Below, piece by piece: positions 8,396 through 16,711 of a stretch of DNA of 64,000 nt. The translations under genes and the position numbers were made by a program. The notes below the pieces were generated by a model. That model was not told where the DNA came from, did not search any database, and was given only the letters and a program-made list of their open reading frames with translations. Every line of letters starts with the position of its first letter. Positions within the stretch are counted from its first letter, which is position 1. The DNA is from Paenibacillus psychroresistens (GTDB lineage: Bacteria; Bacillota; Bacilli; Paenibacillales; NBRC-103111): the NCBI RefSeq assembly GCF_009728935.1, contig NZ_CP034235.1, forward strand, positions 3,820,001 to 3,884,000, written 5' to 3'.

Positions 8396-11300
8396 TTACT
8401 GAATGATCAGATTAAAACCAGTCTGGATGTAATTCAGATTAGGGTTAGCAATATTACTGGTCGTCAGGTTATTGAACGTTGCAGAGCCATTACCTGTATA
8501 GGTGTATATGGCGGAACCCTGATGGGGTCCCGAGAACCGCGAGGTCGTTATTCCATCAAGGCCGGTACCATTAATAGTGATGTTGTTAAATACGATATTG
8601 GTGAATCCGCCACCGTATCCAAACTGGATAGCATCACGTTGAGTATTGATGATATCGATGTTAGTAAACGTTACGTTTTTGATGCTATCGCCAGATGCCT
8701 CTAGATCGATTGCACCACGTTCACCATTGTAAAGGTCTTGACTGGTACCACTGTTAATAATAGTAGTGTCTGAAAACAGAATGCCGGTATTATTGTTGAA
8801 ATGGGCTCCGGGGAACGTGGTGTTCAATCTGATTCCAGAACCACCAACAGTGTCAATGATCAGGTTGTGATCAGCCTTGTGTCCGCTACCACCGAAGAAT
8901 GCAATACCGCCTGCACGCCAGTTATTCTCGATTGTATTATACGAGAAAGTATCATTTACACCATCAGGTGCTCCGAAGGTATTGCTCGGCCAAACGGCAA
9001 GACCGTCATCACCATTGTTTCGCACACTGCTGTTGCGTACGGTCGAATTGCTGGTTCCCTGCGAGTAGTTGATACCATCGGCAAGGTTATTCCTAATTCG
9101 GCTATTCTCAACAAGCAGATTGTTAGCAAAGATTGCTGGAGTGTGTCCATAATCCCCTACCCACATACCGCATTCAAAATGTTCTACCCAGACATCGTGG
9201 ATGATGGAATTGTTTCCAAAGTTGTCCATGAAGCCTTTATAGACCGCCATTTGGTCATAACGTGAGCGCAAATTTGAATTCATGTAGACATTACTGAAAT
9301 CAAGCTTGCCTAAGATACGGAGTGAGATACCGCCGCCAAATGCATTGGGGTTGGTAAACTGGATGTTCGTATACCAGATACCTGCACCAGTGACTGTAAA
9401 ATTATTAATCATATTAGCGATAGAACCGATTTGCCACATGCTGCTAAGGTTGAATGTTCCTTCTGGAATGTATAGGCTCTTACCAGCTGTTACTGCTGCA
9501 GTTACTGCTGTATTGAAGGCCGCAAGGTCATCTTGGCCATCGTTGGCAACTGCACCATGATCGGTTACAGAAACCGAGTTGGCCGGACGAGCGACAGCAG
9601 CAGGAAGAGGTTCTATTTCAATAAAATCAACGCCATATTCCAAGCTATCCCCATTATTCTTCTGAATACGAATGATGTCTCCAGGCTGGAGCGGGGTGGC
9701 CAGTTTCCAATGTACTTCATCAAAACGGAAGAGAGGGCGTCCACCACCAGGAGCATCTGCAGGCTGATCACCTGAGAAATACTGCCAGCTGAAGTAGGAT
9801 GTTAATGGTATTGTTTTGACATTGACGCCATTTACATAAGCATCAAGCGAACCATTCAATCCCATCCCATTTGATGAGTCAGGCATAGTAAATCTCATGG
9901 TTATACCAGCACCACCTTGACCTGGTCTAACCGTCCATTGAAGATTTGAGCCGTTCGATGGAAGAGCCACATAACTCTGACCGGAAGCTTCCGAAGCAAT
10001 TAGTGCTTGGTCGAATGTCGGTGCAGTCTTAAGAGTGGCAGCACCACCACGTGTCGCATCAGGGGTATCATACCGGAAATACGGTACGCTTGCACCACGC
10101 AGAGCATATACAATCAGGCTTGATGTACTTACATTGTTTGCTTGCTTGGTCGATACTTCGTTGGCATCTACTGCAACAGTTGCAGTAACACTATAGTTGC
10201 CAGTAGCCGTAGTCCATGTTCCAGTTAGAGCTACATTGACGGAGGCTCCAACTGCTAATGTACCGTTATAAGTACCTGTAAAGGTTTGAAGCGTGGAACC
10301 TGCAGAATTCTTCAGAGCTAATGTGATACCGTGAGCTCCGCTTGCAGAAGCAATAGTTCCTTGATTCTTAAGATTCACGGTAAAAGAAACGGCATTACCA
10401 ACCACCGGAGTACTTGGTGTCCAAGAAACAGTTCCAACCAAGTCGGAGCTTGCAACCTGACTTACGACAAGTGAGCTGGAGCTGGTAAAGCTATTATTAT
10501 TCTCGTTTTGCTCAATAACCGCATTAGCTTCGTCTGCTTTTGCCGTTACAGCATAGGTACCTGCATTCTGCGCTGCAATGTTGGCAGATACAACAGTGGA
10601 AACGCCTGCTGCCAATGCGCCAAGCGTAGAAGTTCCAACTAATGTGCTGCCCAAGTAAAAATTTACATTGGTTGCTGTGGATGCAGCTGTACCATTGTTT
10701 TTCACTGTAGCATTCAGCGTAATTGGATTGGTTTCAATCGGAGTGGCTGGTGTCCAAGTCAAGCCAGTAACCGTTAGATCCGGGTTTGGAGCCGGGCTGC
10801 CATATACTTGGAATTCAGCAACCTGACCTGCAGGAGCACCGGAATTAGTCGTAATATTCAGTTGGATCCGTTTAACTGTAGCAGAAATCGGAATCGTTAC
10901 TGTGTTGCCGGAAGCAGGATTGAAGGTATAGGATTGTGCGGAAACCAGGCTGCTGAAAGTCGTCGTGCTCTGGTTATGTCCAAGCACTTGAATAGTTTGC
11001 TGGCGCGTGCCCCAAGCTGAGTCAGGGTTCAGCTTCACAACTACGGAAGTAATATTGTGGTTGGCTCCAAGGTCGAGTGTCAGCTGGCTAGGATTGCCTC
11101 CGCCTTCCCAATAAGTAGCTGTGTTGCCATCATTGCCGTTCGCAGCAATAAAAGTTTGTGTCGATGAAGAAGCCGAGATTGCTTTCCCAAGAGCTATGTT
11201 GCCGCCCGGAGGTGGCGTAGCCGTTGGTGTTGGAGTAGGTGTTGCAGTTGGAGTACCTGTTGGTGTAGGAGTAGCAGTTGGTGTTGCTGTAGGTGTTGGA

Positions 11301-12295
11301 GTAACTGTTGGTGTAGCAGTAGGTGTAGCAGTAGGTGTAGCAGTAGGTGTAGCAGTAGGTGTAGCCGTTGGCGTTGGCGTTGTGCCTGCCAAAGTTACCA
11401 CAATTTGATCAATATTGACGTTACCAGAATCCGTTGTGTCGTATTTGAATGCGACCGTGTTTGATCCCGCATTTAACGCGATTGTTTCGTTTTTGATCGA
11501 CCAGGTATCCCAGTTTACTAGGTTCGGGAGTGAGGTTTGACGAATTTTCGTGCCATTGACATACAGGCTCAGTGTCTTCGCGTTGCCGGATGCATTGGCG
11601 TATCTCAGCGCAACGTTGTAGTTGCCTGCTGTTGCTGCTGTTACCGTGAACAGAGTTTGCGGACCTGAAGTCAGGTAGCCATCAACGAAGCCCGAACCTG
11701 TATAGCCTGTATGGTCGGTGTTCGTCTTTGCACCACCGGAGAGAGCAGCAGCTTCAGCTTCGTATGTTCCGTTAGTCGGAGTTTGCGTACCGTAAACTTC
11801 AAACTCGGAAATTTGTCCGCCAGTTGAGCCGGTGTTAGCGGTGATGTTTACTTTGACATAACGAACACTGGCTGCTGTAAAGTTAATTGTCACAGTGTTG
11901 GCGCTTGGGCTGAATGTGTAGTTCGCAGAAGCGGCAAGGTTGGTATAGGTGGAATCGTTCATACTGCCCTGCACGGACAGGGTTTGTGTTCTGGATCCCC
12001 AAGCACTAGGAAGCTTCAAAACAACTTGATTAACAGAGCTTGCTGCACCGAGGTCAACACGAATCCAGCTGGGATAGGAGCTGCCTTCCCAGTACGTAGC
12101 TTGGTTGCCGTCATTGGAGTTGGTCGACACGTAGGTCTGCGTGTAATTCCCAGCTGTAATCGGCTTGCTGAGCGCGAGGTTTGTCGCGGCAGAGCTGAGG
12201 GAAGGGAAAAACGCCAGTTGTGCAGCAAGCAGTACAAATACAAGCAAACAAATAACAAATGGATTTTTTTTCAGTATCAAACGGTTAACAGTCAT
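8396..12295 (-). CDS. Secreted modular GH87 alpha-1,3-glucanase (mutanase/mycodextranase)
   Basis: This 1299-residue exported enzyme should hydrolyse alpha-1,3-glucan of fungal walls or dental/soil glucans. In order: a signal peptide (hydrophobic core VICLLVFVLLAA, cleavage near SSAA, ~36); an F5/8-type C discoidin-like domain (~37-170); a CBM6/35-like domain (~175-300, GTYEAEAAALSGG); a Pro-Thr linker (302-362); a second discoidin-like domain (363-500); two CARDB-type domains (~502-618 and ~618-730); a beta-rich domain (~730-905); and a right-handed beta-helix GH87 catalytic region (~908-1299). Asp1073 (NNLADGINYSQG) and Asp1096-Asp1097 (NNGDDGLAVWP) sit in the motifs expected of the GH87 catalytic aspartates. 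The start is ATG 12295, 6 bases after AGGAGG; an upstream ATG at 12346 would translate through that site. Confidence 0.9.
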   Translation of the reverse strand: MTVNRLILKKNPFVICLLVFVLLAAQLAFFPSLSSAATNLALSKPITAGNYTQTYVSTNSNDGNQATYWEGSSYPSWIRVDLGAASSVNQVVLKLPSAWGSRTQTLSVQGSMNDSTYTNLAASANYTFSPSANTVTINFTAASVRYVKVNITANTGSTGGQISEFEVYGTQTPTNGTYEAEAAALSGGAKTNTDHTGYTGSGFVDGYLTSGPQTLFTVTAATAGNYNVALRYANASGNAKTLSLYVNGTKIRQTSLPNLVNWDTWSIKNETIALNAGSNTVAFKYDTTDSGNVNIDQIVVTLAGTTPTPTATPTATPTATPTATPTATPTVTPTPTATPTATPTPTGTPTATPTPTPTATPPPGGNIALGKAISASSSTQTFIAANGNDGNTATYWEGGGNPSQLTLDLGANHNITSVVVKLNPDSAWGTRQQTIQVLGHNQSTTTFSSLVSAQSYTFNPASGNTVTIPISATVKRIQLNITTNSGAPAGQVAEFQVYGSPAPNPDLTVTGLTWTPATPIETNPITLNATVKNNGTAASTATNVNFYLGSTLVGTSTLGALAAGVSTVVSANIAAQNAGTYAVTAKADEANAVIEQNENNNSFTSSSSLVVSQVASSDLVGTVSWTPSTPVVGNAVSFTVNLKNQGTIASASGAHGITLALKNSAGSTLQTFTGTYNGTLAVGASVNVALTGTWTTATGNYSVTATVAVDANEVSTKQANNVSTSSLIVYALRGASVPYFRYDTPDATRGGAATLKTAPTFDQALIASEASGQSYVALPSNGSNLQWTVRPGQGGAGITMRFTMPDSSNGMGLNGSLDAYVNGVNVKTIPLTSYFSWQYFSGDQPADAPGGGRPLFRFDEVHWKLATPLQPGDIIRIQKNNGDSLEYGVDFIEIEPLPAAVARPANSVSVTDHGAVANDGQDDLAAFNTAVTAAVTAGKSLYIPEGTFNLSSMWQIGSIANMINNFTVTGAGIWYTNIQFTNPNAFGGGISLRILGKLDFSNVYMNSNLRSRYDQMAVYKGFMDNFGNNSIIHDVWVEHFECGMWVGDYGHTPAIFANNLLVENSRIRNNLADGINYSQGTSNSTVRNSSVRNNGDDGLAVWPSNTFGAPDGVNDTFSYNTIENNWRAGGIAFFGGSGHKADHNLIIDTVGGSGIRLNTTFPGAHFNNNTGILFSDTTIINSGTSQDLYNGERGAIDLEASGDSIKNVTFTNIDIINTQRDAIQFGYGGGFTNIVFNNITINGTGLDGITTSRFSGPHQGSAIYTYTGNGSATFNNLTTSNIANPNLNYIQTGFNLIIQ
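11208..11390 (-). repeat. Pro-Thr linker repeat inside the GH87 gene
   Basis: Short tandem units coding for ATPTATPTP-type residues (complement of GGTGTAGCAGTA and variants) link the carbohydrate-binding modules. The units near 11310-11365 are nearly identical, so length variation between strains is likely. Confidence 0.85.
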
Positions 12296-12453
12296 AATCA
12301 TCCTCCTAGTTTCTTTTGGTGAAGCAGCAATAGAATGCGCTTTCATTTCTTGCTAAACTAGTTCTTTACCATCACCTGCCTTAACCAAATTTGAAGTGCT
12401 TAAAAGGGGTACATTTCACATTGTACTACGTAGAACAGAATACCAACGATGGA

Positions 12454-12486
12454 AATTATTATGCTAATTGTGTGAATTATTATGCT
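12454..12486 (+). promoter_or_regulatory. 12-bp direct repeat between GH87 and the sigma factor
   Basis: AATTATTATGCT occurs at 12454-12465 and again at 12475-12486, 21 bp apart, which is two helical turns. It lies in the divergent intergenic region 25 bp before the ECF-type -35 element and is a candidate regulator site. Confidence 0.4.
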
Positions 12487-12510
12487 TTCATATAATTTCT
12501 ATCCATAATG

Positions 12511-12537
12511 GGAACTTTCTTGCACTTAGTTTGTCTA
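12511..12537 (+). promoter_or_regulatory. ECF-type promoter of the sigma factor operon
   Basis: GGAACTT (12511-12517) and TCTA (12534-12537) are separated by 16 bp, the classic extracytoplasmic-function sigma promoter layout. It lies 48 bp before the sigma factor start, which suggests autoregulation. Confidence 0.62.
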
Positions 12538-12584
12538 TTCTTAAGACTGTAATATTTCAGCGTAAAATCAAGGAGCATAAGGGG

Positions 12585-13139
12585 ATGATTGCTACGGAAC
12601 ATGACTATCTAATACATGTCGAATACATGGATGATATTAGCTTTCGAAACCTGATGGAGGCGTATGGAGAAGAAGTTTGGGGATATGCTTATTCGATTAC
12701 ACGGAATACTCATCAAGCCGATGATATTGCTCAGGAGGTTTTTCTTAAAGCCTATACGAAAATTGCAGAGTTTCGCGGAGAATCTTCTATTAAGACTTGG
12801 CTGCTGACGATCACTCGCAATCTTGCCTATAATATACGCAAATCAGCCTTCATTCGTAGAGTTACTTTAGTAGATGTTGTACGAGGGAGCGGATCGCAGA
12901 ATTCAGCCGAAAGTCAGTATTTGGATCAGTCTTATACAGATGACCTCTGGAAGATAGTGATGAAGCTGCCTACCAAATATCGTGAAGTGCTGCAGCTTGA
13001 TGCCAGGCACCAATTATCTGGTAAGGAAATGTCCAGTTTGTTGGGCATTTCCGAAGGTACGGTGAAATCCCGGCTTTATCGGGCTCGCCAAGCGGTAACG
13101 AAATCACTTAAGGAGGCAAATGGCCATGAAAACGACTAA
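12585..13139 (+). CDS. ECF-type RNA polymerase sigma factor
   Basis: The 184-residue protein has sigma region 2 (DDIAQEVFLKAYTKIAEFRGESSIKTWLLTITRN, split here across -10 recognition helices) and region 4 (LPTKYREVLQLDA, then GISEGTVKSRLYRAR for -35 binding), with no region 1 or 3. It directs RNA polymerase to promoters of the type seen just upstream. ATG 12585 lies 9 bases after AAGGAG; the frame is open further upstream but without a ribosome site. Its end overlaps the next gene by 14 bp, the usual sigma/anti-sigma coupling. Target genes are unknown; the divergent GH87 gene is a positional candidate, though I saw no matching promoter in front of it. Confidence 0.9.
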   Translation: MIATEHDYLIHVEYMDDISFRNLMEAYGEEVWGYAYSITRNTHQADDIAQEVFLKAYTKIAEFRGESSIKTWLLTITRNLAYNIRKSAFIRRVTLVDVVRGSGSQNSAESQYLDQSYTDDLWKIVMKLPTKYREVLQLDARHQLSGKEMSSLLGISEGTVKSRLYRARQAVTKSLKEANGHEND

Positions 13140-14685
13140 GCCCGATTGGTATGATAAGCTGGAAGAAGGGCCTTTTATTAATAAAAAATTTACTGAAGTC
13201 ATGATGCGCCAGACGGAAGCAAACGTTAAAGGTGTATCACAATTTAAGCGAAATCATTCCTCAAGAATGGTATGGGGTTCAATTATTATTGCTTGCTCAC
13301 TTGGTATTATACTCAGTCTGAATTGGGATCATTTAGATCTTTGGTTAAAAACAAGCAAGCAATCGATCACAGTTAATAATCCAGTATCCACTCAAACTCC
13401 TAAACCTGGGATAACCTTTATTTCTAAAGAAGAAGCTATGCGAATTGCAAAAGCAATGGACGCTAACGCAGAGTTACAATGGTCTGCTTTTTTCAAGGAA
13501 AATGTGCAGGGCGAGCCAGATAAGCCAGATGTATATTCGGTATGGATCGTTAAAGCTCTTTATCCAGCAGGAAACAACATGAAAGTAACAATGGATGCCA
13601 TTACAGGCAAGATTCTCAGCTTAGGGGAAGGAGAAGCACCCTCGCAGCGAGATCTAACCCCTGAGAATACAGCTTTATATAAAGATCTAAAGAGCTTTCA
13701 AATGATCGATACGAAAATTGGTTGGGCACAAACGACTAGGAATATATTACGGACGACTGACGGGGGCAATACATGGAAAACCCAACATATCGCTGAGATT
13801 GATTTTCAATCAAGAAATGTGGAAATCTGGGCTAAGTTCATTGATTCCCTTACTGCTTATGTGGCTGCTCCCGATGGTTCAGGGTCGGGATTAACCGTCT
13901 ATATAACTAAAGATGGTGGAGAAACTTGGCTTTCTAGCAAAGCAATCAACAATTTAGATCTAAATATTCGAGCAAGCAACCCTAATATAACCTTTGTAAA
14001 TAAAAATACAGGTTGGATGTTGGCTCACTTTGATACAGCAGAGGGATCTGAGTCTGGGGAATTGTTCAAAACAATGGATAGTGGTCAGACTTGGAAAATA
14101 ATATCGTGGGTCATTAATCCATTGGAAGGAACTAAATCAGGTGTTACTTTTGCGACTGAGCAGGATGGATATTTAACGGGATCCTCTCAAGAAGACGGAA
14201 TTTGGTTATTTGCAAGTCATGACGGTGGATTGAATTGGCAAAAACAAACATTGCTAGCACCAAGTGGTTTTTCTGCAGACGGAGGAGCAGCTTATTCATA
14301 CCCGCCTCAGTTCTTCGAGAGCAAGAAAGGCATATTACCAGTTAGTCTATCTAAGGACGACAAGAAGCCCCTAATATTCTATTCTACGCATGATAGTGGA
14401 CAAACATGGGAGCCGACGACACCTTTGATCCCCGAACGAAGTAATTTCGAAGCTTGGGACTTTATTGATGCTGATCATGGCTATGCTACAGACGGTGCTA
14501 ATATATACGTGACTACTGATGGTGCGAGGAGCTGGACCACACATCCACTTGAAACCGCCGAATTTAGAGGTGTTCATCTTGACTTTGTTTCACAAAATGA
14601 TGGCTTTGCAATAGCTAAATACAATATGTATAAGACTACAGATGGCGGTATTACTTGGGAATTTATGGAGCAAACGGTTAAATAG
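13126..14685 (+). CDS. Membrane protein with extracellular Asp-box propeller, probable anti-sigma factor
   Basis: The 519-residue protein has a short cytoplasmic N-terminus (~1-42), one transmembrane helix (VWGSIIIACSLGIILSL, ~43-62), a PepSY-like segment (~95-165, EEAMRIAKAM...MDAITGKILSL) and then at least seven Asp-box/YCF48-like repeats of the form S/T-x-D-x-G-x-x-W (TTDGGNTW, TKDGGETW, TMDSGQTW, SHDGGLNW, THDSGQTW, TTDGARSW, TTDGGITW). These predict a beta-propeller outside the cell. ATG 13126 is 9 bases after AGGAGG and overlaps the sigma gene by 14 bp. The position implies anti-sigma function, but there is no zinc-binding HxxxCxxC anti-sigma motif, so that role is inferred. Confidence 0.72.
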   Translation: MKTTKPDWYDKLEEGPFINKKFTEVMMRQTEANVKGVSQFKRNHSSRMVWGSIIIACSLGIILSLNWDHLDLWLKTSKQSITVNNPVSTQTPKPGITFISKEEAMRIAKAMDANAELQWSAFFKENVQGEPDKPDVYSVWIVKALYPAGNNMKVTMDAITGKILSLGEGEAPSQRDLTPENTALYKDLKSFQMIDTKIGWAQTTRNILRTTDGGNTWKTQHIAEIDFQSRNVEIWAKFIDSLTAYVAAPDGSGSGLTVYITKDGGETWLSSKAINNLDLNIRASNPNITFVNKNTGWMLAHFDTAEGSESGELFKTMDSGQTWKIISWVINPLEGTKSGVTFATEQDGYLTGSSQEDGIWLFASHDGGLNWQKQTLLAPSGFSADGGAAYSYPPQFFESKKGILPVSLSKDDKKPLIFYSTHDSGQTWEPTTPLIPERSNFEAWDFIDADHGYATDGANIYVTTDGARSWTTHPLETAEFRGVHLDFVSQNDGFAIAKYNMYKTTDGGITWEFMEQTVK

Positions 14686-14771
14686 ACCATGGGTATTACG
14701 AGAACTGCATTAACATTAGATCAATACAATGAAATTAAGCTGAGAAAATTCTCATTAAACTCTCAGAAACA

Positions 14772-14804
14772 GGGACGAGACTAGTCAGTGACTTGTCTCG
14801 TCCC
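14772..14804. terminator. Perfect 10-bp hairpin without a T-run
   Basis: GGGACGAGAC (14772-14781) pairs perfectly with GTCTCGTCCC (14795-14804), and the loop itself contains AGTCA/TGACT. No U-tract follows on either strand, so intrinsic termination is uncertain. Confidence 0.45.
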
Positions 14805-14906
14805 AATTCTAGTAAATAGTGGTAAATATATTTGTGTTATGCTCTTAGTAAGCTAGCGACTTACGAAATATAGTTTTGGAAACAGAACTTCACAGGAGGA
14901 ACACAA

Positions 14907-15413
14907 ATGAAATTTTCAATTAAAATGCTGACCACCAAGTTTGTTACCGTGAGCCTCGCGCTTACAGTTGCTTTTTCTGCAAGCGCTGCAATCTTAATGC
15001 CTCAACCGGTACAAGCCTATTCCAAGAATATTCAGACAGGCATTAATCTGATCACCACTGCCAATTGGTATCTCGGAGTAAGGTATAAATTTGGAGCCAA
15101 AACGAACATTGAATATGAGTTTGACTGCTCTTCATTAACTAAGTATGTGTTTGGGCGTAATTACATGTATTTACCGCGTACTTCTATTGAACAATCGAAG
15201 ATGGGCAAGTATGTTTCCAAAAGCAATTTGAAAAAAGGTGATCTGGTATTCTTCACAACATCTGCTTCTGGTAAAAAGATTGCGCATGTCGGCATTTACT
15301 CGGAAAAAGGTTATTTCGTGCATACCTATGGTAAAGGCGGAGTTACATACTCCAATATTAATTCAGGCTGGTGGAAAGATCATTATGTTACTGCACGTCG
15401 AATTTTTGGATAA
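14907..15413 (+). CDS. Secreted NlpC/P60 cell-wall peptidase
   Basis: The 168-residue protein has a signal peptide (basic start, hydrophobic VTVSLALTVAFSASAAILM, cleavage near VQA-YS, ~37) and one NlpC/P60 cysteine peptidase domain. The catalytic Cys lies in EFDCSSLTKYVFG, the His in KIAHVGIYS and the third residue His in FVHTYG. It should cut gamma-D-Glu-diamino acid bonds in peptidoglycan stems. There is no SH3 or LysM targeting domain. The start follows AGGAGGAACACAA. It is monocistronic, between the hairpin at 14772 and a strong terminator. Confidence 0.9.
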   Translation: MKFSIKMLTTKFVTVSLALTVAFSASAAILMPQPVQAYSKNIQTGINLITTANWYLGVRYKFGAKTNIEYEFDCSSLTKYVFGRNYMYLPRTSIEQSKMGKYVSKSNLKKGDLVFFTTSASGKKIAHVGIYSEKGYFVHTYGKGGVTYSNINSGWWKDHYVTARRIFG

Positions 15414-15454
15414 GCTATTATTGAGGTGTTAATTACACAAATTAATTATGAGAA

Positions 15455-15482
15455 GCAAGCTGCCCTGGCAGCTTGCTTTTTT
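15455..15482 (+). terminator. Terminator of the NlpC/P60 gene
   Basis: GCAAGCTGCC (15455-15464) pairs with GGCAGCTTGC (15467-15476), followed by TTTTTT. Confidence 0.9.
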
Positions 15483-15619
15483 GTTGTGGAAATGTTGATC
15501 TTTGTGGTTATTTAGACCAATCGTAGTGGACATATATGGTGCCGTATAGTTAATTATTCTAATATAATGTCCTATCTTATGAAAAAAATACGAGAAACTG
15601 AAAGGGAGTGGCGTGGGGA

Positions 15620-16711
15620 TTGAAAATTGCAACAATCTTAGGGACTCGTCCTGAAATAATTAGATTGAGCCTTATTCTTAATAAATTAAACCTATATGCG
15701 GACCATCCCATTCTGATTCATACTGGACAGAACTATACCCATTCTCTTAATCGTTTATTTTTTCAAGAAATGCAGCTAAGAGATCCCGATTATCTGTTAA
15801 ATGATCAATTTCAATCACTTGGCGGTCAATTATCGATGATGTTTCGTGAAATAGAAAAAATCCTACTACAGGAGAAACCCGATAAAGTGCTGGTATTAGG
15901 TGATACGAATAGTGCCCTAAGCGCCATTCTAGCAGAACGGATGGGTATTCCTGTTATTCATATGGAAGCCGGAAATCGCTGCTTCAATCTCGAAGTGCCG
16001 GAAGAAAAGAATCGAAAAGTAATAGATGCCATCTCAAGCTATAACTTGCCTTATACCAAACAAAGTAAAGAAAACTTACTGAGTGAAGGGGTTCCTGTTC
16101 AGCGGATCATTCTGACAGGCAATCCTATCTACGAAGTGCTGCAGCACTATCAGCCGCAAATAGATTCTAGCACCCTATTAAATAAACTTAACCTTAAAGC
16201 TAGATCCTATTTTCTGGTTACGGCTCATCGCTCAGAAAATGTAGATCATCCACAGCGCTTGCAAGAAATTATCAATGGATTGAATTTGATTGCTGAATTG
16301 TATCAGCTTCGTCTTATTTTCAGCGTTCATCCAAGAACTCGTGCACGCATTGAGCAAAACCTTTCGACGACTATTCATCCTTTAATTGAATTTCATGAGC
16401 CGTTTGGATTTTTTGATTTTGCGCACTTAGAGAAACACGCACTTTGTGTGCTGACAGACAGTGGTACCGTTCAAGAGGAGTGCTGTATTTACCATGTGCC
16501 GACGGTTACGATGCGTAACAGCACGGAAAGGCCAGAAACCGTTGATTGTGGAAGCAATATAGTTGCAGGTATTGGTGGAATACAAATACTAGCAGCCACT
16601 AAACTAATGGTCCAGCTACCGACAGATTGGTGCTGTCCGGAGGGATATCTCGATACGAATGTTTCTGATAAGGTGATCAAATTTTTACTGGGAGGCAAGT
16701 GCGATGTTTGA
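15620..16711 (+). CDS. Non-hydrolysing UDP-HexNAc 2-epimerase, FnlC/WbvD-like
   Basis: The ~363-residue protein carries the 2-epimerase signatures GTRPEIIRLS, LGDTNSALSA, HMEAGNRCFNLEVPEEKNRK, TAHRSENVD and TDSGTVQEE. The GNRCF...VPEEKNRK form is characteristic of the branch that inverts C-2 of 6-deoxy-L-sugars (FnlC, CapG, WbvD) rather than WecB, whose motif reads EAGLRTGDL. Here it would convert UDP-L-RhaNAc to UDP-L-QuiNAc, or the talo to fuco isomer. The start is uncertain: TTG 15620 gives the family N-terminus MKIATILGT but is 11 bases from GGGAG; an in-frame GTG lies at 15608. It overlaps the next gene by 8 bp and is first in a four-gene operon. Confidence 0.85.
   Translation: MKIATILGTRPEIIRLSLILNKLNLYADHPILIHTGQNYTHSLNRLFFQEMQLRDPDYLLNDQFQSLGGQLSMMFREIEKILLQEKPDKVLVLGDTNSALSAILAERMGIPVIHMEAGNRCFNLEVPEEKNRKVIDAISSYNLPYTKQSKENLLSEGVPVQRIILTGNPIYEVLQHYQPQIDSSTLLNKLNLKARSYFLVTAHRSENVDHPQRLQEIINGLNLIAELYQLRLIFSVHPRTRARIEQNLSTTIHPLIEFHEPFGFFDFAHLEKHALCVLTDSGTVQEECCIYHVPTVTMRNSTERPETVDCGSNIVAGIGGIQILAATKLMVQLPTDWCCPEGYLDTNVSDKVIKFLLGGKCDV

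Noticed and set aside
11208-11390. Possible CRISPR or satellite array
   Set aside because: The short units lie in frame inside the GH87 gene and encode a Pro-Thr linker; no spacers.
11121-11408. Val-Gly repeat frame opposite the GH87 linker
   Set aside because: Complement of the Pro-Thr linker repeat; not a gene.
14689-14784. 31-codon frame after the Asp-box protein
   Set aside because: It has an ATG but no ribosome site and runs into the hairpin; no sign of selection.
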